Of a stretch of DNA of 54,577 bases, positions 53,629 through 54,577 are shown piece by piece; position 1 is the first letter of the stretch; every line of letters starts with the position of its first letter. The stretch is from an uncultured Porphyromonadaceae bacterium. GTDB taxonomy: Bacteria > Bacteroidota > Bacteroidia > Bacteroidales > Muribaculaceae. The stretch lies in assembly GCA_947175215.1 (NCBI GenBank), contig CAMWLR010000009.1, positions 1 to 54,577 on the forward strand, read 5' to 3'. Both the position numbers and the translations under genes were made by a program. Below the pieces are notes generated by a model, which was not told the DNA's origin, searched no databases, and was given only the letters and a program-made list of their open reading frames with translations.

Positions 53629-54342
53629 TTATTTCAGCTTAACGAAACGTTTGCCGTTCCACTTATAGCTAAGCGACTTAGTGATCGACGAGTTGGCCAG
53701 TCCCAGATCCTCCTCGGGGATATACTTATCGAGATTGTTGGTAAACGTCATCGTCTGCGAGTCGGGGGCATACTCAAGTTTGGCAAGCATAAACGGCACG
53801 GCATTCTCAACCTCCTTGCGGTGTTTCTTCTTAGCCTCGGGGAGCATCCATTCATCAAGCGTCGGGACGGTGAACATCCCCTTGATCTCGCTCCATCCGG
53901 TGGTATAGAATGTGACCGACGAGTCTTCGGCGGGTGTCTGTATCGTGCGTGTAAGCATCAGCACCACTCCTCCGGGACGCCCCGACGAGGGCAACAGGTC
54001 GATAGTATAGCGTGACACCAATGATGTCGAGAACTCGAGATGATCGGGGGTATCGGCCAATATCCTTACATTGCCACCCATCAGATTGCGTGACGGCTTG
54101 GGAGACCCTGCCCTGAAATAGTCGATCATATCGAGACGGGTGATACTGTCGATGGTGGGGAATACCCGCGCCGGGGCAGACACGAAATAATCGGCAGCGG
54201 TCTTCCGGGCCGCAGATCCATTAGCCGAGGCAGGGAAACCGGCTGACGAGCCCGATGCCGGGGTATCTGCGGCATTGTCGGCGAGAGCCGTACCAATGCC
54301 GCAGAGGAGCATCATTATTACAATATAATATTTGATATTCAT
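53629..54342 (-). CDS. DUF3256 family secreted protein
   Basis: The 237-residue precursor has a signal peptide (IVIMMLLCGIGTALA), then a Ser/Ala/Gly-rich linker of about 30 residues. The DUF3256 core follows: YFVSAPARVFPTIDSITRLDMIDYF, GGNVRILADTPDHLEFSTS and VTFYTTGW. The family is restricted to Bacteroidetes, and its function is unknown. It is first in the operon with xseA and xseB, which is likely an accident of linkage. The core is complete. Confidence 0.85.
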   Translation of the reverse strand: MNIKYYIVIMMLLCGIGTALADNAADTPASGSSAGFPASANGSAARKTAADYFVSAPARVFPTIDSITRLDMIDYFRAGSPKPSRNLMGGNVRILADTPDHLEFSTSLVSRYTIDLLPSSGRPGGVVLMLTRTIQTPAEDSSVTFYTTGWSEIKGMFTVPTLDEWMLPEAKKKHRKEVENAVPFMLAKLEYAPDSQTMTFTNNLDKYIPEEDLGLANSSITKSLSYKWNGKRFVKLK

Positions 54343-54408
54343 ACAGGATTAATCAGACTTACTTATCTGCAAAGATAAGCAAAAGTCACCAATCGGTCAA
54401 ATCAAAAG

Positions 54409-54577
54409 TCACATCGCCAGTTTGATTACCTTGGTCAATCTGTGTCCTGTGGCGTCTGAACCGGTCAGACGGGCAATATACAATCCGGCAGGAAGATCAA
54501 CAATGATCTGTGATGCGTAGCCGTCAGCCGTAAGACCGGTATGGCATCCGACCATCGCACCGGCGACCGTGTAGATC
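54409..54577 (-). CDS. C-terminal end of a secreted protein with T9SS-type sorting domain (partial)
   Basis: Only the last 55 residues are in the window, read on the minus strand up to TGA 54411-54409. They show IYTVAGAMVG, IIVDLPAGLYIARLTG and KVIKLAM, the usual closing beta-strands of a Por/T9SS type A domain, seen also in two other large proteins of this window. The remainder lies beyond 54577, so the catalytic or binding part is unknown. Confidence 0.8.
   Translation of the reverse strand, partial: IYTVAGAMVGCHTGLTADGYASQIIVDLPAGLYIARLTGSDATGHRLTKVIKLAM

Noticed and set aside
1-54577. Insertion sequences, prophage or CRISPR arrays
   Set aside because: No transposase, integrase, phage structural gene or regularly spaced repeat was found on either strand.

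Overview
The window reads as a chromosomal segment of a Bacteroidales bacterium, most likely Muribaculaceae or a close relative. Four things support this. Many genes are preceded by the Bacteroidetes -7 promoter element TAnnTTTG, often with TTTG about 19 bp upstream, and there are no clear Shine-Dalgarno sites. Secreted proteins end in C-terminal beta-sandwich domains of the type IX secretion (T9SS) kind. There is a lipoprotein BamA/TamA relative (TamL type). The housekeeping order (DUF4271-hemD-rnpA-yidD-tatD, and DUF177-rpmF-fabH-era-der) is that of Bacteroidales. The genus is not determined.

Layout. 1-430 holds a low-GC, N-terminally truncated YhcG/DUF1016 nuclease fragment (minus strand). 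446-6826 holds a GT83/ArnT-like glycosyltransferase divergent from a NodB-type deacetylase, a GT2 glycosyltransferase and a PMCA-type calcium ATPase. 6909-9071 is a membrane sensor histidine kinase. 9208-16322 is a six-gene operon of mostly uncharacterised proteins: an SPFH/zinc-ribbon protein, a four-helix membrane protein, a membrane-anchored coiled-coil protein, two paralogous coiled-coil proteins and a bactofilin-like beta-helix protein. 16734-20069 is a modular secreted protein. 20504-20581 is tRNA-Val(TAC). 20795-26038 holds purB, a Cof-type HAD hydrolase, tamL-type and gph-type genes. 26141-26345 is a cobalamin riboswitch, followed by a long structured leader and a 1716-residue secreted protein (26583-31733).

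31978-39415 holds a Na/Pi cotransporter, DUF4271, hemD, rnpA, a fused yidD-tatD gene, a small hypothetical gene, a cyclophilin and an M16 peptidase. 39655-41694 is a DUF349 protein. 42206-46764 holds DUF177, rpmF, fabH, era and der. The minus-strand block 46987-54577 holds rubrerythrin, a membrane-anchored DNA/RNA nuclease, a TPR/OmpA-like lipoprotein, a histidine kinase, xseB, xseA, a DUF3256 protein and the C-terminus of a secreted protein. A stand-alone small RNA is predicted on the plus strand at about 50582-50742.

The strongest candidate for an undescribed system is the 9208-16322 operon, which by composition looks like a membrane scaffold or envelope-stress assembly. The second is a large surface protein apparently controlled by vitamin B12. 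No CRISPR array, insertion sequence or prophage was seen.
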